A DNA stretch of 48,318 nucleotides from contig JAGGVC010000062.1 in NCBI GenBank assembly GCA_021158185.1, forward strand, positions 1-48,318, in the 5' to 3' direction. Positions within the stretch are counted from its first letter, which is position 1. The number at the start of each line of letters is the position of its first letter. A program made the position numbers and the translations under genes. Source of the stretch: a bacterium. Its GTDB lineage: Bacteria > 4484-113 > JAGGVC01. The notes under the pieces are model-generated. The model made no database searches, was not told the DNA's origin, and worked only from the letters and a program-made list of their open reading frames with translations. Shown here one piece after another: positions 7,784 to 18,664 of the stretch.

Positions 7784-9451
7784 ATGAATAGAATGCATTT
7801 TGGCAAGGTAGGCGGTTTCACGATTATCGAAATGCTGATCGTGCTTTTGATTTCTGCGATCGTAATCGCGGTGCTAGGCACGGTGCTCGCATCAAGTTTC
7901 AGGATGCTGCGCTCAGGCGAAACGAGGGCGCAGCTTCAAAACACGGCCAGATCAACTCTCGATTACATCGCGTCGAACGTTGCGACCGCGAATGTAATTC
8001 CGCGCGCCTTGGATCGCGACTACGATTTCGTAGACGATGCCGACCTGAACGAATTTGGAATCGATGCCGAGTACGTCGTGGGCTGGGAGGATGCAGCAGA
8101 TCCGGATATTCACTGGTTTCCTGCCGGTACTTACATAAGCGAGGCATGGAGCGATCGAATAGTTACGAGGCATCAGGACGAGATGACGCTCGACCTTTTC
8201 GGAAGCATAAGAAACGTTCGCATGGTCCAGCCGAATCTTCTGGAATTCAATGGGCAGCGCGTATCCTCCGTGACGAGCATTTTCCGACTTGCGCTTCCAG
8301 CGCGGGATAGTACGATCTATTATCTCTCGGATAACCTGCATAACGGTCAGTACACTTCGGCTAATGTGAATTTTCCACACTCTTTTTCGGCCAAGAACAG
8401 GAGCGAGGAGTGCGTATTGTTTCACAGTATGCGGCTGGAGCTTAAACCATACACACAGGATAATGCTGCGAATCCTAATGTTGGCGTTTCGGGGGATCCG
8501 ACCGTCAAGTATTCCGACTTTGAATTCCCTGTGGCGGCGAACGTAACAAGACTTCAATTCGAGTATTTCCACAAGGTTCCTCTTTGGCTGCCAGATCCCG
8601 ACGATCCCACAACTGCATATCTCGAGGACACGAACGACAGCGGCGATTTGGATTCGCCGGTTCTGACCGGCTGGATGCTCGTTCCGATCGATGTTTCTGA
8701 CAACGAAAGATCGTTCTGGGACTATAACGACATATATCGAGACGAGAGTGTCCCCGCCGCAACGCGCGTCGCGGATTTCAACAACTGGAATGTGGAAGTG
8801 TTCTATAACGAACCTTCCCCCGACAATCCCGAGAATGCACCTTACGACTGGTTCGGATGGCTTTCGGACGGCACTTACACGAGCTTCGAGTTCGACGTGG
8901 AGGACATCATCGGGATTGATAACGGTGAGGCGCTTGCGCCGGATTACACCGAGGATTTCGGCAACTGCGACGGAATTCCCGATGGTGACGGTGTCCCAGA
9001 CAATCCCGTTCCCGCCTGGTGGCTTCCGTACCTCGAAGCTGTGCGCATCACCGTTATTACTACGCCGACGAGCATTATCGAAGAGCGCAAGCATGCGAGC
9101 GGCGTTAGGCAAGATGTAAACGGAAATCCTGTTTACTACAACCTTGACAATCCTGTTCCCTTTGCGGATTTCGCGCGCACAATTCCCCTGACCAGTGCTC
9201 ACGATCTGTTCATAGGCGAGGGCAAAGATATCGTTGTTTCGAGGATGGTTTACCCGGAATTGAGCTACCACATGACTCCCGTCATCTACCCTGACGACTA
9301 CCGGCTGTACGGAATGCGGCGAGGGGATTACAACTACGATATGGGTCGTCGGGCATCGTTTGCTGACACCGTTTCACCGGTTGATGAAGGCGGGCCTGTT
9401 GAGCCCAGGGACAGGTATTACGAGCTTGAAGCGTACGAAGATCGAAACTAG
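7784..9451 (+). CDS. GspJ/PilW-like minor pseudopilin
   Basis: The leader ends KVGG|FTIIE (Glu5), followed by a hydrophobic helix and RSGETRAQLQNTARSTLDYI, the alpha1 extension typical of PilW/GspJ. The C-terminal region is long (about 555 aa in total, against roughly 200-350 for known members) and Asp/Pro/Tyr-rich. Stretches such as DTNDSGDLDSP and DGIPDGDGVPDNP look like calcium-binding acidic loops. ATG 7784 has GGAG 10 bases upstream; ATG 7766 overlaps the previous stop and is a weaker choice. GspJ proteins sit in the tip complex with GspI and GspK, and the giant GspK-like gene is next. Confidence 0.8.
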   Translation: MNRMHFGKVGGFTIIEMLIVLLISAIVIAVLGTVLASSFRMLRSGETRAQLQNTARSTLDYIASNVATANVIPRALDRDYDFVDDADLNEFGIDAEYVVGWEDAADPDIHWFPAGTYISEAWSDRIVTRHQDEMTLDLFGSIRNVRMVQPNLLEFNGQRVSSVTSIFRLALPARDSTIYYLSDNLHNGQYTSANVNFPHSFSAKNRSEECVLFHSMRLELKPYTQDNAANPNVGVSGDPTVKYSDFEFPVAANVTRLQFEYFHKVPLWLPDPDDPTTAYLEDTNDSGDLDSPVLTGWMLVPIDVSDNERSFWDYNDIYRDESVPAATRVADFNNWNVEVFYNEPSPDNPENAPYDWFGWLSDGTYTSFEFDVEDIIGIDNGEALAPDYTEDFGNCDGIPDGDGVPDNPVPAWWLPYLEAVRITVITTPTSIIEERKHASGVRQDVNGNPVYYNLDNPVPFADFARTIPLTSAHDLFIGEGKDIVVSRMVYPELSYHMTPVIYPDDYRLYGMRRGDYNYDMGRRASFADTVSPVDEGGPVEPRDRYYELEAYEDRN

Positions 9452-9465
9452 CTGATTTTGGGCAT

Positions 9466-9495
9466 GAAACGGGGCGGATATTTCTGCCCCGTTTC
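9466..9495 (+). terminator. Intercistronic hairpin, possible partial terminator
   Basis: A perfect 10-bp stem (GAAACGGGGC at 9466-9475, GCCCCGTTTC at 9486-9495) lies 14 bases after the GspJ-like gene. It is followed by TGCATTTCC, not a real U tract, so it more likely stabilises RNA or attenuates than fully terminates. It precedes the giant gene and could set its expression below that of the pilins. Confidence 0.45.
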
Positions 9496-9582
9496 TGCAT
9501 TTCCGGTAGATTCCACGGGGGATTGGGTATAACAGAATCAGCTTTACCATTTGCGTTGCGCGCTTTGCTTTGAGGTTGTTTT

Positions 9583-12500
9583 ATGAAAGAGCATAGAGAA
9601 ATCCGAACCGGAAGATGGGAAGGTATTTTTGCCCCGCCCAGGGATGAAGGGCGACAGGGATACATTCTCCTTGCAGTCATTGTTTTTATTGCCCTGCTAT
9701 TGCCGATCGTTACGCTCGTTCTTTCTACGGTCGGGCAGGAAACGATCGCGGCCAACAACCTCATTGTTGAAACGAAAACCAGGATGGCTGCGGATGCTGC
9801 CGTAAACAGCGCAATCAGCGTATTGGTCGAGCGTGAACAGATGCCGGATTATTTCGTATCGAACCTGCCGGAGCACATTAGACGCGCGATAATCGTGGAC
9901 GATAACGGTGTGCTTCGGTGGAATATCGATAACGATGGTGCAGGTCTTGATGGAATTTACGGGACTGGCGACGACTGGTACATAGGCCCTCATGGTGACC
10001 GAAAGATGATGGGGCCTTCGGTCGCTTATCCGGAATACGACCCTGATGAGCCCAGGAATTATAAAATTGATTTTCGGTACGTTAATTGGCACAAGCCGAC
10101 GTACCTTGCGGAAAACTGGGCCTGGTCGCCAACCAACCCGTTTGCATTCAACAGGGCAAGCGGACGCCCTGTCTATCTGTACAACCAATTCGCTGCGATT
10201 TACGACGACGGAACCGGAAGCGGCTTGATGTATGCCGAAGACTGGGAAGGCTATCACCCGGACGATTTCGCAATTTTCCCTCCGGACAGATGGGTGATGC
10301 CGGGATATTATCCAGGTGCTTCGCCTCCTCCCAGTACAGATATCTCAGGCACCGTTGGCGATATCGACGGTGCGGGGGACAAGGGCAGGCTTGCCAGAAG
10401 TAACATCGCTCTCTATCAGCCCAAAGTCAGCAATTTCGGTACAACGGACGATTTGAAAAACGAAGTAGCCGTCACGGACGAAGCCGGAAGGCTGAACTTG
10501 AATATTTTCTGCAAGAAGATGCCGGTTTGGGCGAGTGAGAACTCGGCAATCGATTTTGATCTTGACGGTGAATTTACGCTGGACTTCAATTACAACGAAG
10601 TCGAAGGCGAACTGATCTGGAAATGGATAGACAATCCACTGTTCCCTGACCGCGATTCCGTGATAGCGATAGGCGACGGTACCGGTAACGGTACGGATTT
10701 CAACGGCAACGAGCAGAACGAGCCCTGGCTTGGCGAGGATCTGCAGCACTATTACGCACCCGACTGGGTGGATTATGCGGATCGTAGTATCGCAATGCTC
10801 ACCGCCCTCCCAGGGATAGACGTTGAACTTGCAAAGAACATACTTCGGGCTCTCAATCCGGACCTTTCAACCCTGCCCAGCGGCTATAACCCCGATCCAT
10901 CGGGCGTTACACCGAATCCACCGGTAGATCGGCGTGCGGATGTCCCGAATCTCAGCCCGAACTTCTATGCATACTACATAGATTTCAATGCCTTCGGGCA
11001 AATAACAGGCGTTCGTTTGCTTTATGAAAACGATGCCGCGGATCCGAGTTACTCGGATTACGATCTTGACTGGGACGATATTCCACTCCCAAGGCCGCGC
11101 CCATTTACTGACATCAAGCAGCTTCTCGATATAAACGGAATGACAAAGCAGAAGTACGGAAGGCTTCAGGATTACGTGACCGTTTTCAGCTACGATACAA
11201 ACGTCATCAGTACCGAGATATGGGATTCAGAGCCTTCGAGCGGGGATGATAACGATATAAACGATGTTCGATACAACATCAACAACGTTGTAAGTCCGGC
11301 CACGCTCGCGTCGTATCGGAGTGAAGCAGACAGAATGTGGGGCTGGCTTCAGAACCACATGACCGAGACGCGTTTTAAGAAATTCACGCTTCCCATTCTT
11401 GACAGAATGGGCAATACTAGAAGCGATGTGAATCCTGGCGATCCGGATACCAACTTTCAGGATCCGGATCACACACCCTATCATCTGAATCCCGAATTTG
11501 GCTACGAAAGCCTGCTTTCGATAATCCTCTACAGAAACGGTTATCAGGCAGAAGATGCATACAGCTATGACCCGATCGACCAGTCAGGAACCGATATCAG
11601 AAGTGTGGAGCCGGGAATTCCATTCGCAAGATTCTTCGGAATATTCTTCGGCGGATTCTCCAACAGCTTCATCCCGATCCCAGAATTCCAGCCTAGCTAT
11701 GTTGCCGATCCGAGTGCAGGGCGCAATATCAATGCGCAGATTCCGCCTCACAACTTCACATCTGTTGCAGATCTCCTTGAAGTACCTCTTTACAAATTCG
11801 ACAATCTGGCCATTAGCGCCATGACCGATACGCCCAGCGCAGCGGTGTGCAACAACGGCGACGAGATTGCTGTTCAGTATCTCGTAAGTTTCAGCGACGT
11901 TATCACGAACGATGAGTACGATTCGGTGTCCGGAGAGATTCTACCGACATACACGCTGATTTTCGACTGGGACAGTGACGGCTTTATTGAAGCGGATGAT
12001 TATGAACTGACGATCGATATGACGGACGGTGTCCCCGACAACGACCTTCTGAGTTTGCGCACGCCTCCGCCAACGCCCTCACGCCCGTCGATTATCGGCA
12101 CTTTCGATCAGCCTCTCTACAATCAGCTTCAACTCGATTATCCGGGTGAACCGTGGAACTGGCGCGCGAACAACTTTATCGCGTTCAATCATACATTTAG
12201 GTACAACGCAGGTCTTGGAAATATTCCCGATCCCGATCCTGCGCGCGCAGGACAGTCGGTTGACTTCGACGGTGACGGGCGGTCCGATTTTGCGTTCGAC
12301 GCTTTCGGTGATCCGTTCATCACGGCGCGAGTTTCGGTAATCAAGAATATGACTCCTCCGGGTGGGCCGGACGACTACAGTGCGCTTCGGGCCGATACAA
12401 CAATCAAGGTTTACCTCCAACACAACTGCGAGGCGATAATCCCGCTCAAGACGAACATCCTTGCGATTCGCACTGGAAACAATACATACCAGGTGCTCAG

Positions 12501-15500
12501 TCGTTCCGCTGGTGGAAACGTTGCAAGCGGGCCTGTATATCTCTATAACTGGAATTACTCCGGTTTCCCGCATGACGACATCGTGGATGGAATCGTTACG
12601 AATCCCGCGGACTGGAGCAACCAGACAATTGCACCATCCATCACGCTTGAACCGTCTCCGGGCGGTTCTACGTCAATCGGCCTTGAGGTTTACGACATAT
12701 GGGGAGCAGATCCCGCAGCAGTATCGTTCTGGGCGGGAGCGGGTGGATTCCCATATGACTTAATCGACAGCTTCCTGACATCTGGTGACCCTGCATATGG
12801 TAATGCCGGTTCACTTGCTCCGATTAACGGCGAGAACGTTGATCTATATTTCGGTCCGCCGCCCGAACCTCCCGCGATGTGGGACAGGCTTCTTCCAAGC
12901 CAGAACTACGATCGCGATGTGGCTGAGGTATATCCGCTTTCGTTCAGCGGTGATCTCTACATCGAGCTGGCGGCGGAGCAGCCCTCGCTCTATCAGGGAC
13001 AGTACTCTGTTCTTCATGCTGCGGCATATGGCGGAAGCGGCCCCTACAGATTCGTGATTACGATCAACGGGCCGGGCGGGTATTTCGATTCGTTCGATTC
13101 AGGATTCATCGGCTCGAATACCTACAACATCGAGACCGAGGAACTCACCGGCGGCGGTGTGTACAACGTGCAGCTTACGGTGACCGATTCGAGCACGCCT
13201 GCTCCGCTTGTCAAGTCGCTGCCTGCTCCCGAAACTATCCAAGTAGGATCCAGTTCCATCGATACAGAGCTTTACATAAACGTACCTAATCTTACGGTGA
13301 GCGCAAAGGTGATGCCGTACGAGAGTGACAATCCGGCCAACACGCGCTCTTTCCTTGGCGTGGCGAGTGTAAGCGGTGGGCGCTCGAATTACCTCATAAG
13401 GTGGGATGTTCGTCGCGAAGACGGGAGCATTGTCAACCAGAATTACGGTGATCCTCCCGGTATCAATCCAACAGGCCAGATGATGACGTACACGCACCAG
13501 GGAGAGGCTGCTGTATTCACATTCGATCCCACAAACACATCGGACGGATTGTACTTTGTGTATTGCAATGTTATTGACTCGGCTGGGATCAACCCGAATC
13601 TTGCCGATAGTACGCTTGCAACGGATATTGTGCCGATACTTCTGTCGAGCTCATCTGCGCTTGATCCTGAACCGCGAGTTCTCCCCTCGATCTATGCAAG
13701 TCCTCCGGGTAATGATTATTCGGGAACAAGGCGTGCAAGTGTGCCGGGTTCTGCAACGCTTGGCGGTCCGCCGCAAATCGGCACGTTCAGTTTTGCGACG
13801 CCGCATAACTCAATCGAGCCGAGGATTGCGCCTCCTGGCAGCATTATCGAAATCCGCGGAGTCAATTTCAATACAATTCCTTCGAACAACCGCGTAGCCT
13901 TTGAACCGGGAATGAGTACATCTCCGTTCAGCGTTCAGACCGAGATTGTTGGAGGCCCCGGAAGCCCGGATCTCCAAGTGATGAGGGTGGTCGTTCCTGA
14001 AGGCGCGAGAAGCGGTTTCGTAGTGATCACGGACATCACAACAGGTGGCGCAAGTCAGGCCGCGAACCGCGACAGCTTCTTCAATACGAACTGGGAAGTG
14101 AGCTTCGATCTCTACGCCATTCATAAGGATACGTACAGCGAGGGAATCGAGCAGACTTATAGGTACGACGTTGACTTCCAGGGCGATGGGGTTTTCGACT
14201 GGTCGATCCAAACGAGCAATCTAGAGATTCTTGCCGAGAACCACGCAGGCCTTACACACGATTATTCCAGGGATGGCGTGGGTAATTACCAGGCCACGGT
14301 TATGGTGACGAACGTTATCTCACAAAAGGTCGGTGTAAGCCACCAGCTCGTTCAGATGCGCGACCTTGTTGATTATGCGCTTACCGAAGAAAGCCAGGTC
14401 GAAGCAACAGGTCTCAGCGTCAACATCCTGCCCGATTTCAGGCGCAGACAGCCGCTTCCGAATGAAGCCCTGACGATTAAGAGTTTTGCCGACGGCGTTA
14501 CGAATTCTCTCGGCCTCGGCTACAAGTGGAATCTGGACAGCAACTCGCGTGTCAGCGCTTTTATGGCGAGGGATATCGTCCAGACGCTTCCGTTCTTTAC
14601 TTCCACGCCGACGTTCATCACGAGTGACGTGATCGTGGAGAGCTTTATCGATGCGAAATGGGCCACTACGGACACGCCTGTTGACGTTGTAATCAAAGTG
14701 AAGTACCCGTTCAGCCTCAACGAACCGGCGGAGCCTGGGCTCTTTTTCGATGTTGGAAGCGAGTGCAGCACGTTCATAGTAAATATGGCCGATGGCGGCG
14801 CGCCGATCACTGTAAGAGGAGTTGTTGTTGAAACCGGTCCGAATTACAGTATTGAAGAGGCTCGCTTCACATATAGCTTCACAAATACCGACGGCGCCGG
14901 CGAATCGCATAGACCAACGTTCACGGCGCTCACAGGCTGGGGCGAGATTATGCCGGGGCCAATTACTGGAAGCGTATTTCCGATGCCGCGCATCAGGATC
15001 AGCAACTATCTAACGAACCTTACCCTTGATCCGACGACTATGCATCAGGGATTTATATATACTATCACTGATGTTATGAAGCAGATTCCGAACGATCCTC
15101 CGTATATGCAGGATCCGACATTCTGCATCTCGGGTAATCATGTAAACGAATTTCCGCCTGGCAGAGAGTTCTATGTGATCGAAGCCGCTGGCGGAAACGA
15201 CGGCACATATCATGTGCTGTCATCAAGCTACAACGCTGGTACCGGTAATACCGAGATAATTATTGTGGAGAAGATCCAATCTGCGGTCGTCAGTGGCAAG
15301 ATTATCTACTACATCACCGATGAAATCGTCGCGAACATCTACGATGGCAGGCAGCACTATCTTGGCTTGTCGGTTGTTTATGAGAGACTTATCAGCGGCG
15401 AAACGAGCTGGGTCGAGGCGACGGACTCGATTATTCTTCCGATTGTGCAGCGGAGCTCGAACAACGTTCACAGCTATCTCGCCTTTGACGAATCGTATTC

Positions 15501-18500
15501 GCTTAGCCACGGAACAGGGGCTGTCGAATTCAACATGCTCGGCATTCTTGGTGTAAGCTCAACGCTCGACTATAAGAGCGACATCAACTCCGACGGCAGA
15601 GTGGATATCGGCGGCGCGGTTTATCCGAACCCGCACACACTTTCGATACCGCTTCGAAATACGCTTAACCCACTGACAACCTGGCCGACATCGCAGCCAA
15701 TGTACGGATGGCACGATCAGATTCCAGGTGTACCTCAGTATATGATCGGGCAAGTGCCCGTGCCCTATGTTGCGGATCGCGGCATTTACAATTCCTGGGC
15801 ACTGGTCACTGAGACGCTCGGTGGAACGATTACGCCGAGAACAAGAAACATAGCCGTTGATACCCAGGAAATAATGGTGGGCGGCAGGCGAAGTTCTACT
15901 GGAATCGTGACGCAGCCTCCGTTCGCAGTGGATGCATTCGTCGATCCGCTGCTCGGCACGGCAAGCCAGACCTACATTTTACAGAGCTTCGTGTCCGGCG
16001 GTGACGAGCCGTATACGTATCTTTGGGAAGTGTTCTATAACAATGGGGGAACCTGGGAGCAGATTTTCCTGAACGAGGGCCAGGAGAATATGGCACAGAG
16101 CTACTTCACGCCAGATTTCGATGCCATGGATGAGTTTACAGGCGGCACGATACCTCAGATCGAAGGTGAATACAGAATTGACCTGACGGTGGCCGATTCG
16201 AGCGGCGTCAATATACCGATCACTGACACGCAGTACATTCGAATCCTCGACCTTGAGCTTTACGCACAGCTCTTTGTGAATCCGCCTGCCGGAACGTTCG
16301 ATCAAAGCCTCGATTTCTGGGTGTACGTGGACGGCGGAAGGCCGCCATATACCTTAATGATCGATTTCGGCGACGGTACGCCTATCCTGACCCGTACCGA
16401 CGTTACTGATCAGCTCGCGTTCTTCACTCATTCCTATTCAGGTCCCATAGCGGGTACATACAACGCCAAGATCGAGGTCATAGATGATAGCGGCGCATAC
16501 GTGGGAGGCGTGTCCACCGGGCATGGTGCGGTAGCTGACGGCACGAATAACTACGACGAGGAAGTCGCAGTCGGCGACAGGATTCCTCTCAATATAAGCT
16601 TGATGGCTACACCTGTGAGCGGTGTCGACGCCTTCCCTGTTCAGGTTCATTACGCGGTTGGGGGCGGCGTGAAGGGCGCAGGATTCTTCGGCGATGCAGC
16701 CGGCGGGTATGTGGTCGGTTTGGTTCTGTTGAATGACGACGGTGTTCTTGTCGATTCGTGGAACGGCACCGGCGCCAACACCTTCGGTGCGGATGGATTA
16801 CCCGACACGAGCACGATTGCGAGCAGGCCTCCTATCATCCATCCTCCGGGATTATCAGGCGACCCGTTGACTTCTTTTGCAAACGCCGACAGGCCGATTA
16901 CCTTGTTTGTGCCCGGCTCGGGTAAGTACTACCTGCAGGCTGTCGTGCTAGACGGTGACTTCGAGCTGGCCTTCAATCAGGTCGTGATTTACTCGGAGGG
17001 ATACGTCGCACCTGCTGTATACGACGGGCTTGGTACGCCAAGGGTGAGATACACGCTTGAGCCTGAAGATCCGACAGACGGAGGCAGCGATCTTGTTGAA
17101 AAGCCGCTTCATGCGGTCAGGCTCTGGGTGGATCCGCTTTACGACCCGTATGCGGGTACTTACCCGGACAGTCACAGCAACGATGTTCGCCTGCTGGAGA
17201 CCGACCTCCAGATTCTCGGCGAGCTCTTCACGGTTGATCCGAATTCGAATATCTTCTTCTCCAGCGACTTCAGTCCGGTGGAAGATCCGCTTGAAGCGCA
17301 TAAATACGATATCTCCCTTGTCTCAGATCCCAGTTCTTACCAGGACGAGGACTTACAGGATTTCTACGACACTTACACCTTCGGCAGAATAAACATCAAT
17401 ACTGCTCCTGAGGAAGTTCTTGCCGCGGTGTTTATGAATATCGTTGTCGAGCGGGCGTACTACTACACGGACAATCCTGCTGATTCTGACTATTGGAAGA
17501 ACGGACAACGCAACTACGCGGCCGATGTGATGATTTCCTATAGCGAAGCCCGTTCGCTCGCAAGAGCGGTTGTCGACTACCGCAACAGCTACTACGATGC
17601 TCAGATGCCTGCGGTGCCTGGTTATGGCAACTTCGACCTCGGCACGGATAACATACGCGTGAGTCACTTGCCTGTGATAGGTCCTTGGGACGGTGCAAAC
17701 CCGCACGAGTATGAGAACGACGACCGCGATGCCGACTTACCAACATTCGATGACGGCGATGTTGATAACATGTACGACAACTATTCCGGCAACTACTACA
17801 ACCTTGATGACGGCGCGTACAAGTTCTATGCGCCAAGTGACATTGCATATGTCAGAGAGCAGTTTACCGGCGAAACCGATGAGGACTATGCCAAGTATCT
17901 TAACTATGTAATGGATAACTCAGGTTCGGATACTGATCTCGGCTTTGATGCACGCTACTACTTTACCTACAACGAAAATACCGAAACGATCGAGGGTGCC
18001 CGCAATCGCATGGCGGTGATCAGAAATTCAGACAGTGAAGGCAACGAGCATGTGGCGTTCAGCTTCATACCCAACCCTCCGTTCCAGAGCGCATACGACC
18101 TCTGGAAAGTCGTTGGTTCTGCGGAGGACTTCGTTCTGCTCGATCCTGATCCGCAGGACTTCTCGATCGATCCGAATACCGGGCGTCCGGACTATGATGA
18201 ATCATCCATGGATACGATAGGCGACGACGACATCGGAAACGTGAGGACGTTCAGCGGTCCCTCGGTGTTCCGCTATGTCGAGCGCTGGGTACCGGGCGAC
18301 GGCACCGAACATTCAGTCAAGGGTCGCTACGAAGTTGTGATGAACTACCTTGCGGATATCGAACCTTACATTACGACGAGAAGCTACGTCTTCAGAATTG
18401 AGGGCAAGGGCGTCATTCCCACATCCGGTTCTGGAGCAGGAAACGCCTTCCAGACTGGAAGGACAAGCCGTGACAGGAACGTTCTGGCTATTGTGGATGT

Positions 18501-18624
18501 AGGTCCGCTTGGTACCAGCCCCGAGCCCGGCATGTTAGACTTCTTCGGAATGGATGTTTCGAGACGCCTCACTCACAAGGTTATTTACAGGCAGGATGTA
18601 AGAATGGATGAGGGAGGCTTCTAG
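9583..18624 (+). CDS. Giant GspK-like minor pseudopilin with PKD/Ig-like repeats
   Basis: At 3013 aa this is about nine times a normal GspK. After a 26-residue leader ending RQG|YILLA comes a hydrophobic helix lacking Glu5; absence of Glu5 is a known feature of GspK, the tip pseudopilin. GspK-type segments follow: DEAGRLNLN (about residues 299-307), ALPGIDVELAKNIL (about 408-421) and a helix-hairpin-helix-like PFTDIKQLLDINGMT (about 506-520). Some 2000 residues of beta-rich sequence come next: an IPT/TIG-like segment near 1415-1445 and PKD-like modules near 1526 and 2255 (FGDGT...GTYNAKIEVIDDSG). Asp-rich loops such as DINSDGRVDIGG (near 2000) look calcium-binding. GspK-like features return with GRININTAPEEVL near 2602 and a C-terminus ending VIYRQDV. 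GAGG lies 7 bases before ATG 9583. It may be an extracellular or periplasmic tip adhesin or cargo receptor (inference). Confidence 0.8.
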   Translation: MKEHREIRTGRWEGIFAPPRDEGRQGYILLAVIVFIALLLPIVTLVLSTVGQETIAANNLIVETKTRMAADAAVNSAISVLVEREQMPDYFVSNLPEHIRRAIIVDDNGVLRWNIDNDGAGLDGIYGTGDDWYIGPHGDRKMMGPSVAYPEYDPDEPRNYKIDFRYVNWHKPTYLAENWAWSPTNPFAFNRASGRPVYLYNQFAAIYDDGTGSGLMYAEDWEGYHPDDFAIFPPDRWVMPGYYPGASPPPSTDISGTVGDIDGAGDKGRLARSNIALYQPKVSNFGTTDDLKNEVAVTDEAGRLNLNIFCKKMPVWASENSAIDFDLDGEFTLDFNYNEVEGELIWKWIDNPLFPDRDSVIAIGDGTGNGTDFNGNEQNEPWLGEDLQHYYAPDWVDYADRSIAMLTALPGIDVELAKNILRALNPDLSTLPSGYNPDPSGVTPNPPVDRRADVPNLSPNFYAYYIDFNAFGQITGVRLLYENDAADPSYSDYDLDWDDIPLPRPRPFTDIKQLLDINGMTKQKYGRLQDYVTVFSYDTNVISTEIWDSEPSSGDDNDINDVRYNINNVVSPATLASYRSEADRMWGWLQNHMTETRFKKFTLPILDRMGNTRSDVNPGDPDTNFQDPDHTPYHLNPEFGYESLLSIILYRNGYQAEDAYSYDPIDQSGTDIRSVEPGIPFARFFGIFFGGFSNSFIPIPEFQPSYVADPSAGRNINAQIPPHNFTSVADLLEVPLYKFDNLAISAMTDTPSAAVCNNGDEIAVQYLVSFSDVITNDEYDSVSGEILPTYTLIFDWDSDGFIEADDYELTIDMTDGVPDNDLLSLRTPPPTPSRPSIIGTFDQPLYNQLQLDYPGEPWNWRANNFIAFNHTFRYNAGLGNIPDPDPARAGQSVDFDGDGRSDFAFDAFGDPFITARVSVIKNMTPPGGPDDYSALRADTTIKVYLQHNCEAIIPLKTNILAIRTGNNTYQVLSRSAGGNVASGPVYLYNWNYSGFPHDDIVDGIVTNPADWSNQTIAPSITLEPSPGGSTSIGLEVYDIWGADPAAVSFWAGAGGFPYDLIDSFLTSGDPAYGNAGSLAPINGENVDLYFGPPPEPPAMWDRLLPSQNYDRDVAEVYPLSFSGDLYIELAAEQPSLYQGQYSVLHAAAYGGSGPYRFVITINGPGGYFDSFDSGFIGSNTYNIETEELTGGGVYNVQLTVTDSSTPAPLVKSLPAPETIQVGSSSIDTELYINVPNLTVSAKVMPYESDNPANTRSFLGVASVSGGRSNYLIRWDVRREDGSIVNQNYGDPPGINPTGQMMTYTHQGEAAVFTFDPTNTSDGLYFVYCNVIDSAGINPNLADSTLATDIVPILLSSSSALDPEPRVLPSIYASPPGNDYSGTRRASVPGSATLGGPPQIGTFSFATPHNSIEPRIAPPGSIIEIRGVNFNTIPSNNRVAFEPGMSTSPFSVQTEIVGGPGSPDLQVMRVVVPEGARSGFVVITDITTGGASQAANRDSFFNTNWEVSFDLYAIHKDTYSEGIEQTYRYDVDFQGDGVFDWSIQTSNLEILAENHAGLTHDYSRDGVGNYQATVMVTNVISQKVGVSHQLVQMRDLVDYALTEESQVEATGLSVNILPDFRRRQPLPNEALTIKSFADGVTNSLGLGYKWNLDSNSRVSAFMARDIVQTLPFFTSTPTFITSDVIVESFIDAKWATTDTPVDVVIKVKYPFSLNEPAEPGLFFDVGSECSTFIVNMADGGAPITVRGVVVETGPNYSIEEARFTYSFTNTDGAGESHRPTFTALTGWGEIMPGPITGSVFPMPRIRISNYLTNLTLDPTTMHQGFIYTITDVMKQIPNDPPYMQDPTFCISGNHVNEFPPGREFYVIEAAGGNDGTYHVLSSSYNAGTGNTEIIIVEKIQSAVVSGKIIYYITDEIVANIYDGRQHYLGLSVVYERLISGETSWVEATDSIILPIVQRSSNNVHSYLAFDESYSLSHGTGAVEFNMLGILGVSSTLDYKSDINSDGRVDIGGAVYPNPHTLSIPLRNTLNPLTTWPTSQPMYGWHDQIPGVPQYMIGQVPVPYVADRGIYNSWALVTETLGGTITPRTRNIAVDTQEIMVGGRRSSTGIVTQPPFAVDAFVDPLLGTASQTYILQSFVSGGDEPYTYLWEVFYNNGGTWEQIFLNEGQENMAQSYFTPDFDAMDEFTGGTIPQIEGEYRIDLTVADSSGVNIPITDTQYIRILDLELYAQLFVNPPAGTFDQSLDFWVYVDGGRPPYTLMIDFGDGTPILTRTDVTDQLAFFTHSYSGPIAGTYNAKIEVIDDSGAYVGGVSTGHGAVADGTNNYDEEVAVGDRIPLNISLMATPVSGVDAFPVQVHYAVGGGVKGAGFFGDAAGGYVVGLVLLNDDGVLVDSWNGTGANTFGADGLPDTSTIASRPPIIHPPGLSGDPLTSFANADRPITLFVPGSGKYYLQAVVLDGDFELAFNQVVIYSEGYVAPAVYDGLGTPRVRYTLEPEDPTDGGSDLVEKPLHAVRLWVDPLYDPYAGTYPDSHSNDVRLLETDLQILGELFTVDPNSNIFFSSDFSPVEDPLEAHKYDISLVSDPSSYQDEDLQDFYDTYTFGRININTAPEEVLAAVFMNIVVERAYYYTDNPADSDYWKNGQRNYAADVMISYSEARSLARAVVDYRNSYYDAQMPAVPGYGNFDLGTDNIRVSHLPVIGPWDGANPHEYENDDRDADLPTFDDGDVDNMYDNYSGNYYNLDDGAYKFYAPSDIAYVREQFTGETDEDYAKYLNYVMDNSGSDTDLGFDARYYFTYNENTETIEGARNRMAVIRNSDSEGNEHVAFSFIPNPPFQSAYDLWKVVGSAEDFVLLDPDPQDFSIDPNTGRPDYDESSMDTIGDDDIGNVRTFSGPSVFRYVERWVPGDGTEHSVKGRYEVVMNYLADIEPYITTRSYVFRIEGKGVIPTSGSGAGNAFQTGRTSRDRNVLAIVDVGPLGTSPEPGMLDFFGMDVSRRLTHKVIYRQDVRMDEGGF

Positions 18625-18664
18625 AAAGTCTCCCGCGAAGTGATTTTTTAACGAAAACTAAGGA

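Noticed and set aside
7952-9271. A 439-residue minus-strand open frame antisense to the GspJ-like gene
   Set aside because: It has no recognisable domain and is Arg/Val/Ile-rich, as expected from the complement of an Asp/Pro/Tyr-rich coding sequence. The plus-strand gene has a prepilin leader and an operon context.
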